Under the pieces are notes generated by a model. The model ran no database searches, was not told where the DNA came from, and saw only the letters and a list, made by a program, of their open reading frames with translations. A DNA stretch of 64,000 nucleotides, from contig JAAYNI010000033.1 of assembly GCA_012520995.1 (NCBI GenBank), forward strand, positions 62,001-126,000, written 5' to 3'. The DNA is from Candidatus Rifleibacteriota bacterium. Its GTDB lineage: Bacteria > Muiribacteriota > Ozemobacteria > Ozemobacterales > Ozemobacteraceae. Below are positions 34,765 to 42,826 of this stretch, in pieces. Both the position numbers and the translations under genes were made by a program. Position 1 is the first letter of the stretch. Each line of letters starts with the position of its first letter.

Positions 34765-34995
34765 TTATTCTGGAGAGAAAACTTCATGGGTTCTAGGTCC
34801 TAAAGTCAGTCCGTAATAATCGGATGTTAAAAATGGTTTTCCGCTTTCAAGCTTGGAAAATTTTCCAAAACTCCTGTCGAAAGCCCACTCTATTATAGAG
34901 TTTGTGCCAAGAATAGTTTTTCCTGGGGCTGTTTCAAAATCTTTGGCTACTCGCCCCAAGGATCTTGATACTGTTTTTAGCAATGAGTTTCGCAC
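34765..34995 (-). CDS. small ORF of unknown function, possibly part of the same decayed gene
   Basis: 76 codons from GTG 34995, preceded by GAGAGG at a good distance. The same reading frame continues, after two stop codons (34765 and 34744-34746), into the pseudopilin-like fragment at 34743. The sequence (FDRSFGKFSKLESGKPFLTSDYYGLTLGP) is not recognised and has no membrane segment. It may be the upstream part of one broken gene or a separate small gene. Confidence 0.35.
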   Translation of the reverse strand: MRNSLLKTVSRSLGRVAKDFETAPGKTILGTNSIIEWAFDRSFGKFSKLESGKPFLTSDYYGLTLGPRTHEVFSPE

Positions 34996-34996
34996 A

Positions 34997-35047
34997 ATGA
35001 GTCCTCTCTGTCTTTTTCTAAACTGCTATTTAAATTTTAACAATTAA
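34997..35047 (+). CDS. putative 16-codon leucine-rich leader peptide before leuS
   Basis: ATG at 34997 reads M-S-P-L-C-L-F-L-N-C-Y-L-N-F-N-N-stop: four Leu codons (CTC, CTT, CTA, TTA) in 16. It ends 7 bases before a terminator-like hairpin (35054-35109), with leuS following. There is no good Shine-Dalgarno, no clear promoter upstream, and a better leuS promoter lies downstream of the hairpin (35129-35157). Treated as a hypothesis. Confidence 0.25.
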   Translation: MSPLCLFLNCYLNFNN

Positions 35048-35053
35048 TTGATT

Positions 35054-35109
35054 AAAAAGGCGACTTTATTGATAAGAATTTGCAAAGGGGTTCAATCAAT
35101 CGCCTTTTT
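35054..35109. terminator. terminator-like hairpin upstream of leuS
   Basis: Perfect 10-base-pair stem AAAAAGGCGA (35054-35063) with TCGCCTTTTT (35100-35109) plus an inner TTGAT/ATCAA pair (35069-35073 with 35095-35099). It has a T run on both strands, so it could stop transcription either way, or act as an attenuator for leuS. Confidence 0.55.
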
Positions 35110-35128
35110 GGTGCTCTAAAAAGCTTCA

Positions 35129-35157
35129 TTGACATTGCTTTAAATATTTCCTAAACT
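35129..35157 (+). promoter_or_regulatory. promoter of leuS
   Basis: TTGACA at 35129-35134, 17-base spacer, TAAACT at 35152-35157; transcription start near 35164 and a leader of about 39 nt. Confidence 0.55.
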
Positions 35158-35202
35158 CTGTTGTCAATTTATTTCATAAAAATAGAGCGGAGTTTACTCA
35201 AA

Positions 35203-37680
35203 ATGACAGAAAAATATAATGCAAAAGCCCTCCAAGACAAATGGAAACCAGTTTGGCAAAAGGCAGGTATCTACAAAACATCCGATGATAGAAACAAAGA
35301 AAAATTCTATTGCCTTGATTTTTTTCCTTATCCCTCAGGTAATGGACTTTCTGTAGGTCATTTGAGAAACTATGTGCCTACCGATGTTGTTTCACGTATG
35401 AAAAGAATGCAAGGTATAAACGTTCTTCACCCTATGGGATGGGACGCTTTTGGTTTGCCTGCGGAAAACTTTGCTATAAAGCAAGGAGTTCATCCGACTG
35501 TTTCTACGGCAAAAAACGCAAACAACTATAAAAGACAGCTCTCTTTGGTAGAATGCGGATATGACTGGGACAGAGAAGTTAATTCAAGCGAGCCGATTTA
35601 TTATAAATGGACTCAGTGGTTCTTTTTACTTCTTCAGAAACGCGGTTTGGCTTATAAAGCCAAAGGAGCTCAATGGTGGTGTCCTGATTGCTGCACTATT
35701 CTGGCGAATGAACAGGTGGAACAAGGCAAGTGCTGGCGATGTGAGTCTCTTGTGGAAAAGAAAGAACTCGAACAGTGGTATTTCAAAATCAGAGATTATG
35801 CTGATCGTCTGATAGATGATTTGGAGCTTATAAACTGGCCAGACCGTATCAAAAAAATGCAGGAAAACTGGATTGGCAGAAGTGAAGGTTCGGAAGTAAT
35901 CTTCAAGGCTGTTAATCCTTCAACTGGCCTGGAGGCTGAAATTCCTATATTTACAACGCGTGTAGATACTATTTTCGGTGTCACTTTTATGACTATAGCT
36001 CCAGAAAACCCTTTAACTGAAAAGCTTGTAACTCCCGAAAACAAGGCTTCTGTGGATGAATATATTAGGGAAGCTCTCAGAAAGAGTGAAATAGACAGAC
36101 TCTCCACAGAAAAAGAAAAAACTGGTTTGCCTACAGGTTCTTATGCGATAAATCCCTTCAATGGCGATAAGATACCTGTTTACGTTGGGGACTATGTTCT
36201 TGCCAGCTATGGCACAGGCGCAGTTATGGCAGTTCCAGCACACGATGAGAGAGACTACGCTTTTGCCAAAAAGCACAATTTGCCAATCAAAATTGTAATA
36301 GCACCGCCAGATGCTGACAAAGACAATTTGCCGGAGCTTTATACAGAATACGGCGTTTTGCTTAATTCTGGGGACTTTTCGGAGTTGTCAAGCGAACAGG
36401 CTATACTGAAAATGAATGAATGGCTTGAATCAAGCGGCAACGGCACCAAGAAGATCAACTACAGATTCAGAGACTGGCTTATCTCCAGACAGCGATATTG
36501 GGGTGCGCCCATACCTATGGTGAATTGCGAAAAATGCGGCTCTGTACCTGTAAAAGAAGAAGACTTGCCGGTTCTTTTGCCTGATATAAAAGAATTTAAA
36601 CCTGGCGTTAACGGAAAGTCTCCATTGGCGGATATCCCCGAGTGGGTCAACACAACTTGTCCTGAATGCGGCGGTCCTGCTAAGAGAGAAACCGATACTA
36701 TGGACGGCTTTGCCTGTTCTTCATGGTATTTCTTGCGTTTTATTAATCCGAAGCTTGAAGATAAACCTTTTAACCGGGAAGATATAGATTTTTGGCTCCC
36801 TGTCGACTTGTATGTAGGTGGGGCAGAGCATGCGGTAATGCATCTTCTCTATGCCAGATTCTGGACAAAAGTTATGTATGATGCCGGTCTTGTTTCCTTT
36901 AAAGAGCCATTCAAACAACTCAGAAATCAAGGCATGATGCTTGCTGCTGACGGCACAAAAATGAGCAAGTCCAAGAACAACGTCATAACTCCTGATGAAA
37001 TGGTTGAAAAATACGGAGCTGACGCATTGAGAGCCTTTATTCTCTTCCTTGGCACCTTTGAGCTTGATGTGGCTTGGTCTGATGAAGGCATCAGGGGCAT
37101 GAACAGATTCGTTAACAAAGTTTATGACATGGTTTCTGCGAATATCCCTGCTGGCTCTAATAAAACCGATTCTAAATCCGAGGCCGATCTCAAACGCATG
37201 ATCCATAAAACAGTTAAAGCTGTGTCCAATGATTTGGAAAACTTCAGCTTTAATACAGCTGTAGCAAGGCTTATGGAAATGACAAACATGATGCAAGACT
37301 GCCTTAAAGAGAGCGGCTTCTCGGCAACTGCGATCTGGAAAGAGGCAGTTGATACGCTTTTGAAATTATTGGCTCCTATAACTCCTTTCTTGGCTGAAGA
37401 ACTCTGGGAAATGGTGGGCAATAAAGGACTCGTTCATACTCAAAAATGGCCTGTCTGGGATGAAAAAGAGCTTGTCGAAACAGTCATAACCATGCCAGTT
37501 CAGGTAAACGGAAAGCTAAGAGAACAGATTGAATTGGATGCTGATGCAACTGCGGAGACTGCAAGAAAAATAGCTGAGGAGCAACCTAAGGTTCAAAAGC
37601 ATTTGGAGGGCATGGAAGTTGTAAGATTTATTTATGTCCCAAAACGAATGGTAAACTTTGTTGTCAAACCCGCTAAGTAG
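35203..37680 (+). CDS. leuS: leucyl-tRNA synthetase
   Basis: 825-residue class Ia synthetase charging tRNA-Leu. Signature 1 appears as PYPSGNGLSVGHLRNY (the HIGH-like motif), followed by NVLHPMGWDAFGLPAENFA; a CP1 editing domain is present with TTRVDTIFGVTFM and the TGAVMAVPAHDERD threonine-rich editing pocket; KMSKS is at GTKMSKSKNNVITPDEM. Tryptophan/cysteine zinc-like pairs CPDC and CWRC occur in the insert. Normal length for bacterial LeuRS. ATG 35203 is chosen because residues from MTEKYNAKALQDKW match family N-termini; the in-frame TTG at 35161 lies before the predicted leader. Ends in a TAG that begins a repeat-like stretch. Confidence 0.95.
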   Translation: MTEKYNAKALQDKWKPVWQKAGIYKTSDDRNKEKFYCLDFFPYPSGNGLSVGHLRNYVPTDVVSRMKRMQGINVLHPMGWDAFGLPAENFAIKQGVHPTVSTAKNANNYKRQLSLVECGYDWDREVNSSEPIYYKWTQWFFLLLQKRGLAYKAKGAQWWCPDCCTILANEQVEQGKCWRCESLVEKKELEQWYFKIRDYADRLIDDLELINWPDRIKKMQENWIGRSEGSEVIFKAVNPSTGLEAEIPIFTTRVDTIFGVTFMTIAPENPLTEKLVTPENKASVDEYIREALRKSEIDRLSTEKEKTGLPTGSYAINPFNGDKIPVYVGDYVLASYGTGAVMAVPAHDERDYAFAKKHNLPIKIVIAPPDADKDNLPELYTEYGVLLNSGDFSELSSEQAILKMNEWLESSGNGTKKINYRFRDWLISRQRYWGAPIPMVNCEKCGSVPVKEEDLPVLLPDIKEFKPGVNGKSPLADIPEWVNTTCPECGGPAKRETDTMDGFACSSWYFLRFINPKLEDKPFNREDIDFWLPVDLYVGGAEHAVMHLLYARFWTKVMYDAGLVSFKEPFKQLRNQGMMLAADGTKMSKSKNNVITPDEMVEKYGADALRAFILFLGTFELDVAWSDEGIRGMNRFVNKVYDMVSANIPAGSNKTDSKSEADLKRMIHKTVKAVSNDLENFSFNTAVARLMEMTNMMQDCLKESGFSATAIWKEAVDTLLKLLAPITPFLAEELWEMVGNKGLVHTQKWPVWDEKELVETVITMPVQVNGKLREQIELDADATAETARKIAEEQPKVQKHLEGMEVVRFIYVPKRMVNFVVKPAK

Positions 37681-38060
37681 AACTGTATTGCAGCTAAAAG
37701 TATCTTTATCAGGATAAGAACTTATTATCCACAGATTGCAGGATACACAGAAAAGGCTGTAGCAGAGAAAAATCGACCTAAATTGGCATAGAATTGCAAT
37801 TTAGGTCGATTTTTGCCAAAGAAACATTATAGAGGCGGAAGGACAGGAATCTACAGAAAAACAAAGAACCTTTATTTATCATCATCTTAAAGCAGTTGTT
37901 GGCTGCAATATTGAGTTACTAAACAATTCCACTGTCCACGGTTCACTGACCACTGTCCATTGCTGGCGCAGTGGCATAAATATCATCAGCTGTTGTCTTG
38001 TGAAGTTTGAAAATCAAATACGAAAGTTTTAGAGAAAACAAAGCACTAGCAGTGCTGCTA
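37676..38060. repeat. composite intergenic repeat island after leuS
   Basis: Around the terminator the 419-base gap carries AACTGTATTGCAGCTAAAAG (from 37681), a degenerate ATCCACAGATTGCAGGATACACAG block (about 37728-37751), a ~45-base module (37888-37932, AAAGCAGTTGTTGGCTGC...CTAAACAATTCCACTG) whose inverted homologue lies at 20883-20945, CCACTGTCCA words up to about 37965, and GCACTAGCAGTGCT (38043-38056), a perfect palindrome-like hairpin. Confidence 0.6.
37768..37814. terminator. bidirectional terminator after leuS, perfect 18-bp stem
   Basis: AAAAATCGACCTAAATTG (37768-37785) pairs perfectly with CAATTTAGGTCGATTTTT (37797-37814) around an 11-base loop. T5 tail on the plus strand, A5 lead giving the same on the minus strand. 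Located 88 bases after the leuS stop. Confidence 0.8.
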
Positions 38061-38068
38061 TAAATAAC

Positions 38069-38097
38069 TTGAAATCTGCTAGCTTTTTGTCTATATT
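38069..38097 (+). promoter_or_regulatory. promoter of the small membrane protein gene
   Basis: TTGAAA at 38069-38074, 17-base spacer, TATATT at 38092-38097. The expected transcription start (about 38104) falls next to the ATG at 38106, implying little or no leader. Confidence 0.5.
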
Positions 38098-38099
38098 TC

Positions 38100-38402
38100 A
38101 TGACGATGGAAAAAACAGAACACAATTTTTCGGAACATCTAAAAGCCGTATTTGTCATAGGCACTTTTTCTCTTATTTTAGGCTCTTTTGTCAATTGCCT
38201 CTTTTTGTGGTTGGCTTATGGCAGAGCTTATGATATGGCTGGCATCATATTTAGTCTTCTGCTTGCTTTGGGTGTTTATTTTTCTGCTTTTTCCGTTTTT
38301 TTTAAAATATCAGAACAGAAACGTCTTATTCTTGTGGCTGTTTTTCTTGGAGTATGGTTAATAGCCTTAGGTCCTCTTCTAAGAGCTTTCGGCCTCCCAT
38401 AA
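38100..38402 (+). CDS. small integral membrane protein, unknown
   Basis: 100 residues with three predicted membrane helices (about 16-38, 43-68 and 74-97) and a short charged N-terminus. Not recognised; it resembles AtpI/small membrane accessory proteins only in size and topology. Two in-frame ATGs, 38100 and 38106, compete; the longer is listed, but if the promoter at 38069-38097 is right the second would be the leaderless start. The TPR gene follows 19 bases later on the same strand. Confidence 0.6.
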   Translation: MTMEKTEHNFSEHLKAVFVIGTFSLILGSFVNCLFLWLAYGRAYDMAGIIFSLLLALGVYFSAFSVFFKISEQKRLILVAVFLGVWLIALGPLLRAFGLP

Positions 38403-38421
38403 TAACTGGAGGTTTTCAACT

Positions 38422-39522
38422 TTGAGCGGTCTTAACGAGACGTATGCTAAGCGCCACCACGAATCTGCTCTTCAACTCTTTGAAGAAGGACATTATGCCA
38501 AAGCTTTGCAGCAGATAGACAAAGCTATTCAACAAGACCCAAAAAATGTTTCTTATGTTGCTACAAAAGGCATATTTTATCATTATATGAATGAACCCCT
38601 TAAGGCGGCTCTTTGCTACGAAGAAGCTCTTGAAATTGATCCTGACGATCTTTATTCACACTATAATCTTGGCCTTATCTACATGAAACAGGGCAAGATA
38701 TCCTTGGCTCTTAAACATTGGAAAGCTGCCGTGAAATCTCATCCTCAAGATCTTGAAACTAACTTCAATATAGCGGTAGCCTTGACTAAAATGGAACAAA
38801 TAGATGCCGCTATGCCCTTTTATGACAGAGTTTTAGAGTTGGATCCGACTCATGTTATGACTCACCGCAACCTCGCGGTTCTATACAGAGACATGGGCGA
38901 ATATACCAAATCCAAACATCACTTTATACGTTTGAGAGAACTTGATTCTGGCTACATTGAAGCTGTCAGAGATGAAATTTTCAGATGTGAAGAGCATGAG
39001 TTCATTCAGAAGCTCGAATGTACAGACTTTACTCCGGAAGATTTTGAAAAGTATCGTATAGAAACTCTTTTAAGCGATGCCTTGATGGAGCTCATTTCAA
39101 AAAACTATCTGAAAGCCCTTCAGACAATTCAAGAATATTTTGATACGGGTGGAAAAGAAGACTCCGCTTCAATGGTAATTCATGCTCAAGCGCTGAATGG
39201 CATGAATAAGCCTTTGGAAGCTATAGCAGTTTATGAAAATCTGCTTACTCGTCACCCCGCCTCTATAGATGCACTTTTCCAGCTGGGTAATGTTTATTTA
39301 AGCGTAGCAGAGTATTCCGAGGCATTAAAATGCTTCGAAAAAATATTGGAACTGGATCCCGAGCATCCCTTTATCAAAGAAAATATCAATGATTTGCATT
39401 TGCGTATAAGGCGTGAGAAAAATAAAGCTAAACAAACTGCAACTGACGCAGGCGGATTTTCTCCGTCAGACCAAACTATTTATGCGGGCGATTTGGATGA
39501 TGACGGTCTTGATATAGAGTGA
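38422..39522 (+). CDS. TPR-repeat protein (TTG start)
   Basis: 366-residue cytoplasmic tetratricopeptide-repeat protein, a scaffold for protein contacts. Canonical repeats run from about residue 10 to 175 (ALQLFEEGHYAKALQQIDKAI, YSHYNLGLIYMKQGKISLALKHWK, THVMTHRNLAVLYRDMGEY) and again from about 225 to 320. The tail is acidic (AGDLDDDGLDIE). It begins at TTG 38422, supported by GGAGG nine bases upstream; no ATG gives an intact first repeat. Ends at a shared terminator facing the envC-like gene. No partner identified. Confidence 0.8.
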   Translation: MSGLNETYAKRHHESALQLFEEGHYAKALQQIDKAIQQDPKNVSYVATKGIFYHYMNEPLKAALCYEEALEIDPDDLYSHYNLGLIYMKQGKISLALKHWKAAVKSHPQDLETNFNIAVALTKMEQIDAAMPFYDRVLELDPTHVMTHRNLAVLYRDMGEYTKSKHHFIRLRELDSGYIEAVRDEIFRCEEHEFIQKLECTDFTPEDFEKYRIETLLSDALMELISKNYLKALQTIQEYFDTGGKEDSASMVIHAQALNGMNKPLEAIAVYENLLTRHPASIDALFQLGNVYLSVAEYSEALKCFEKILELDPEHPFIKENINDLHLRIRREKNKAKQTATDAGGFSPSDQTIYAGDLDDDGLDIE

Positions 39523-39527
39523 AAGTG

Positions 39528-39569
39528 CTGACGTTCTGTTTTAGCTGAAGCACAGCGTCAGTTATTTTT
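39528..39569. terminator. terminator between TPR gene and envC-like gene
   Basis: CTGACG (39528-39533) pairs with CGTCAG (39556-39561) and CTGT (39536-39539) with ACAG (39552-39555); followed by TTATTTTT. The T run overlaps the envC-like stop codon on the other strand. Confidence 0.65.
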
Positions 39570-40806
39570 GAAGAATATCGACACTGCTTTTCGGAAGCAG
39601 CTCTGAAGGTGTTTGTTTTTTTCCTGCGAATCTTATTTCGAAATGAAGTCTTCCTGATTGGCCGCCAGCTATTTCGCCTATAGATTCACCTTTTTGCACA
39701 ACTTCGTTGATTCCCACCCATATTTCCTTAAGATCAGCATAAACGGATGAAAAACCTTTTTCATGCCCTAGAATGACCATTTTGTTGAAACCGGAAACAA
39801 TACCTTTGTAAAGAACTTTTCCTTCGCCAATTGCCAAGACTTCTTGCGGTTTGTGTGTGTAAATCTTCATTGAGGCTGTATCTCCGAATCCAGTTAGTTC
39901 GGCTCTGCTTATGTCAGAGGTATTAAAAGGCCAGTTGAAATCCAGAGCCTGAGCACCTTGTTGAAGAGTCTTGATTTGTCTTTGGGGCTGGTTCTGAGAT
40001 TGTGCCTGTGAAGATTGTTTTGATTCTCTTTTTTGGCGGCTAGCTTGAAGTTCTTGATCCAGTCGTGCAGTGTTAGCTGATTTTGTGGCTTCAGTTATTA
40101 TTTTTTCAAGCTCTTGTCTTGAGTTGTCTAGCCTTTTGCCTTTTTCCAGATTGGCTTTTTTTTGCAGCAACAGGGTTTCCATCATACTTTTCAGTGTGGA
40201 TTCCTCTTGAGCTAAAACCTTTTCTCTGTCTGCAAGCTCTGCGTTTGTTACTTCTAAAACTTTCAGTTTGTTTTGCAAATGAAGAGATTTGCTTTCTTTT
40301 TCTTTAAGGTTTGAGCTAAGCTCCGCAAATAAGCGTTTATCATGTTCCATTAAATAGGAAACCATAGTGTATCTGTGCTGAAAAGCAGTCGCGCTTTTGG
40401 CAGACAGTATAGAGTTGAACATAGCTTTGTTCTGGTTCTTGTGGAGTTGTAGAATTCTCTTTTTTATTAAATCTGATGAGTTTTCGAGACGCCTTTTTAT
40501 ACTGTCTAAATCTTTTACCAGATTGGCTGTGTCTGTTTGCAATTGCTTGCTGGCTTTTGCTGCTGTTTGGATTTGTTGTTTAAGGTTTGCTATTTCGTTT
40601 GTTTTTTTCTTTATGTCTGATTCAAGCTTCTTGGTTTTGATTGTCAGTTCGCTGTCTTGAATTTTTAAATATTCTAATTGCAGATTTAAAGCTTCAAGTT
40701 CTGACTGAATTTCTTCTGCGGTCTTGGCATGTGAAGGTTGGCATATGACAATAAAGGTAACTATTGCCAGAATATAGAGAGCTTTTTTTAAAATTGTATA
40801 AGGCAT
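39562..40806 (-). CDS. envC: EnvC-like murein hydrolase activator with degenerate LytM domain
   Basis: 414 residues: signal peptide (ALYILAIVTFIVICQPSHA), a long coiled coil (about 30-260, LNLQLEYLKIQDSEL, LKTFKQQIQ-like heptads) and a C-terminal LytM/M23 fold (about 300-405: KVLYKGIVSGFNKMVILGHEKGFSSVYADL, IGEIAGGQSGRLHFEIRF). In active M23 enzymes the motifs are YxHL and HxH plus an HxxxD; here YADL and a single RLHFE remain, so the zinc site looks lost. That is what is known of EnvC, which works not as an enzyme but as an activator of amidases controlled by FtsEX. It is the third gene of the ftsE-ftsX-envC operon, starting 4 bases after ftsX. Confidence 0.82.
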   Translation of the reverse strand: MPYTILKKALYILAIVTFIVICQPSHAKTAEEIQSELEALNLQLEYLKIQDSELTIKTKKLESDIKKKTNEIANLKQQIQTAAKASKQLQTDTANLVKDLDSIKRRLENSSDLIKKRILQLHKNQNKAMFNSILSAKSATAFQHRYTMVSYLMEHDKRLFAELSSNLKEKESKSLHLQNKLKVLEVTNAELADREKVLAQEESTLKSMMETLLLQKKANLEKGKRLDNSRQELEKIITEATKSANTARLDQELQASRQKRESKQSSQAQSQNQPQRQIKTLQQGAQALDFNWPFNTSDISRAELTGFGDTASMKIYTHKPQEVLAIGEGKVLYKGIVSGFNKMVILGHEKGFSSVYADLKEIWVGINEVVQKGESIGEIAGGQSGRLHFEIRFAGKKQTPSELLPKSSVDILQK

Positions 40807-40810
40807 TGAG

Positions 40811-41725
40811 TTATACGCCTTCTAGGGTAGCTTTATTGAATTTGTTGATATCTCTTAGAGACATCATGCTGCCAGCCACTCCAAGCATTATTCCCATCAA
40901 GAGCATCTTGATAGCAAGCTTTACTAAAACCTGCATTGGCATAGATATATTGAAGAATGGGATAAGCGGTTGAATTTTTTCTGCTGAAATTCCGTAAAGC
41001 ACAAAAAGAAGGAATATTGCCAAAGTAGCTGCCAGAGTTCCTTCAATAAATGCTTCTGTTATAAATGGGCCTCTTACGAAGCTGTTGGTGGCTCCAACAA
41101 GTTTCATAATCAGTATTTCTTCTTTACGCATAAAAAGGGTCAGTCTAATAGTGTTGTAAATAATGAAAAGTGAGGCTAGAGCTAACAGTGAAGCTATGGC
41201 AATGCTTGCAAAGCTTATAAGGCGAGAAAGACGTTCTATTTTGTCGAAAAATTCCTTGCCATAAGTATATGAGTCTATAAGCGGTTCTGAGGCTAAATTT
41301 GTTAGAATAGATTCCAACTGAGCTTGAGAAGAGATAATAATTCTCAGACAGTAAGGCAACGGATTGTCCTGCGGGCTTATTTCTGAAGCTGAAAATTGAT
41401 GTTCGTTTCCTTCTGGGAATAACTCTGCAAGAGACTGTTCCGGAGTTATCACTTTTATATCTTCTACGTCTTCGAGGTTTTTTAAACGCAGGGAGAGAGC
41501 ATTGGCCTCATGCTTTCCGGCGGATTGTTTTAAATAGACGGTGATCAGTGAGTCAGATTTGAGATGCTCTAAAAAATTTTCCATGTTCATGGTAAGAAGC
41601 ATTGAAGCGCCTGTCAAAAGCAATGCAGTTGCAATAGTGGAAATTGTGATAAAAGAGATGACTGGCGAGCGTCTAATATTGGTGAGAGCTTCGTAGATAA
41701 AAAAGGATAATTTAGATATTGACAT
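40811..41725 (-). CDS. ftsX: cell division protein FtsX
   Basis: 304-residue four-helix inner-membrane protein paired with the FtsE ATPase; transmits ATP-driven changes to a periplasmic hydrolase activator. N-terminal helix (ISFITISTIATALLLTGASMLL), a periplasmic loop of about 120 residues (ECL1) expected to contact the EnvC coiled coil, then helices near 170-195, 220-250 and 265-290 with the family segment MRKEEILIMKLVGATNSFVRGPFITEAF. Sixteen bases after ftsE. Confidence 0.92.
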   Translation of the reverse strand: MSISKLSFFIYEALTNIRRSPVISFITISTIATALLLTGASMLLTMNMENFLEHLKSDSLITVYLKQSAGKHEANALSLRLKNLEDVEDIKVITPEQSLAELFPEGNEHQFSASEISPQDNPLPYCLRIIISSQAQLESILTNLASEPLIDSYTYGKEFFDKIERLSRLISFASIAIASLLALASLFIIYNTIRLTLFMRKEEILIMKLVGATNSFVRGPFITEAFIEGTLAATLAIFLLFVLYGISAEKIQPLIPFFNISMPMQVLVKLAIKMLLMGIMLGVAGSMMSLRDINKFNKATLEGV

Positions 41726-41741
41726 CGTTTAAAGCCTTATC

Positions 41742-42425
41742 TTATTCGTAGGCATAGGTGCCAGCTTCCTCGTCCTTGATTATCTTGCCGTCAACTAAGG
41801 CTACAACACGTTTGCGAAGCTTGTTTACGAGATTGTGGTTGTGAGTGGCTATAATAACTGTAGTGCCTCGTTTGTTGATTTCAAGGAAGAGATTCATTAT
41901 TTCATTAGAAATCATGGGATCTAAGTTGCCTGTTGGTTCGTCTGTTATAAGTATCAGAGGATTGTTCACTATGGCTCTTGCTATACACACGCGTTGTTGT
42001 TCTCCGCCGGATAGTTCTGTTGGATACATTCTTCTTTTGTGAGAAAGGCCAACTTGTTCTAAGGCTTCTTGAACGCGGTCGTTTATTGCGGAATTGGGAG
42101 CGCCGATAACTCTGAGGCCAAAGGCAACGTTTTCAGCTACAGTTCGCGTTTTGAGCAACTGAAAATCTTGCAATACTATGCCAAGGTTCCGTCGCAGGTA
42201 AGGGATGCGGCTTGCCGGCATTGAAGTGATATCCTTGCCGTCAATGTAAATAGTGCCTTCAGTAGGTATGTCGTCTCTGAAAAGCATTCTTAAAAAGGTG
42301 CTCTTGCCTGCTCCAGAAGGTCCAACTAGGAAAACAAAGTCGCCCGCTTTGATGTCCAGATTAACCTTGTTAAGGGCTCTGACACCGTTGGGGAAAATCT
42401 TAGTCACATCTTTTAAGCTAATCAT
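41742..42425 (-). CDS. ftsE: cell division ATP-binding protein FtsE
   Basis: 227-residue ABC ATPase. Walker A GPSGAGKST, Q-loop VLQDFQLL, signature LSGGEQQRVCIARA, Walker B LILITDEPTGNLDP and the H-loop ATHNHNLV are all intact. It starts RNLGIVLQDF-type FtsE/LolD-like sequence with IKAGDFVFLVGPSG. A good promoter lies upstream (42457-42485). A 4-codon frame M-A-G-R overlaps the start (ATGA) on the mRNA; whether it is translated is unknown. Confidence 0.94.
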   Translation of the reverse strand: MISLKDVTKIFPNGVRALNKVNLDIKAGDFVFLVGPSGAGKSTFLRMLFRDDIPTEGTIYIDGKDITSMPASRIPYLRRNLGIVLQDFQLLKTRTVAENVAFGLRVIGAPNSAINDRVQEALEQVGLSHKRRMYPTELSGGEQQRVCIARAIVNNPLILITDEPTGNLDPMISNEIMNLFLEINKRGTTVIIATHNHNLVNKLRKRVVALVDGKIIKDEEAGTYAYE

Positions 42426-42456
42426 CGGCCAGCCATATATTCTCTGAATTTTGGCT

Positions 42457-42485
42457 ATTATACCAGCTGAATACGCTCAATTCAA
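42457..42485 (-). promoter_or_regulatory. promoter of ftsE-ftsX-envC
   Basis: On the minus strand: TTGAAT (42485-42480), 17-base spacer, TATAAT (42462-42457) with an extended TGG just before it. Start of transcription near 42450. Confidence 0.65.
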
Positions 42486-42589
42486 TGCAAAGTTCGGAAA
42501 AATTCTCGGAAAAATAAAAAAAAACAGTTTTATAGCGCTTTGTTTCACTTGAAACTATTTTTAGAATTTTCATCCAAAGATTGTAACAA

Positions 42590-42750
42590 GCAGAGTGCAT
42601 GGATTGGTAGGCAGTGGACTGAAAGGACAAGAAAAACTGCAAAAAAATAAACGATGCATATTTATAGCATCTAAAAGTGCTTATCAGTTTTAGCGATTGA
42701 CGATCTAAACAATTTAACTGTCCGCTCTCCACTGTCCACTGTTTTTTCCA
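42590..42750. repeat. composite intergenic repeat island between ftsE and proS
   Basis: In the 401-base divergent gap: GGTAGGCAGTGGACTG (about 42607), AGCATCTAAAAG (42667-42677), TTATCAGTTTTAGCGATTGA and CTAAACAATTTAACTG (42681-42720, near-identical to 16022-16058), then CCGCTCTCCACTGTCCACTG (42722-42741). Confidence 0.7.
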
Positions 42751-42759
42751 AGTGTTTCC

Positions 42760-42789
42760 TTGACATAGCAAAGAAAGACTACATATAAT
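42760..42789 (+). promoter_or_regulatory. promoter of proS
   Basis: TTGACA at 42760-42765, 18-base spacer, TATAAT at 42784-42789; AAGGAAG at about 42811 precedes the ATG at 42827. Confidence 0.75.
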
Positions 42790-42826
42790 ATTTCCGTCAA
42801 TAAAGCTCTTAAGGAAGTTAAATGCA

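Noticed and set aside
34997-35203. T-box leader for leuS
   Set aside because: No T-box consensus, specifier loop or antiterminator pairing could be recognised in the leader.
42418-42771. 117-codon minus-strand frame upstream of ftsE
   Set aside because: It is composed of repeat-island sequence, crosses the ftsE promoter and overlaps the ftsE start in another frame.
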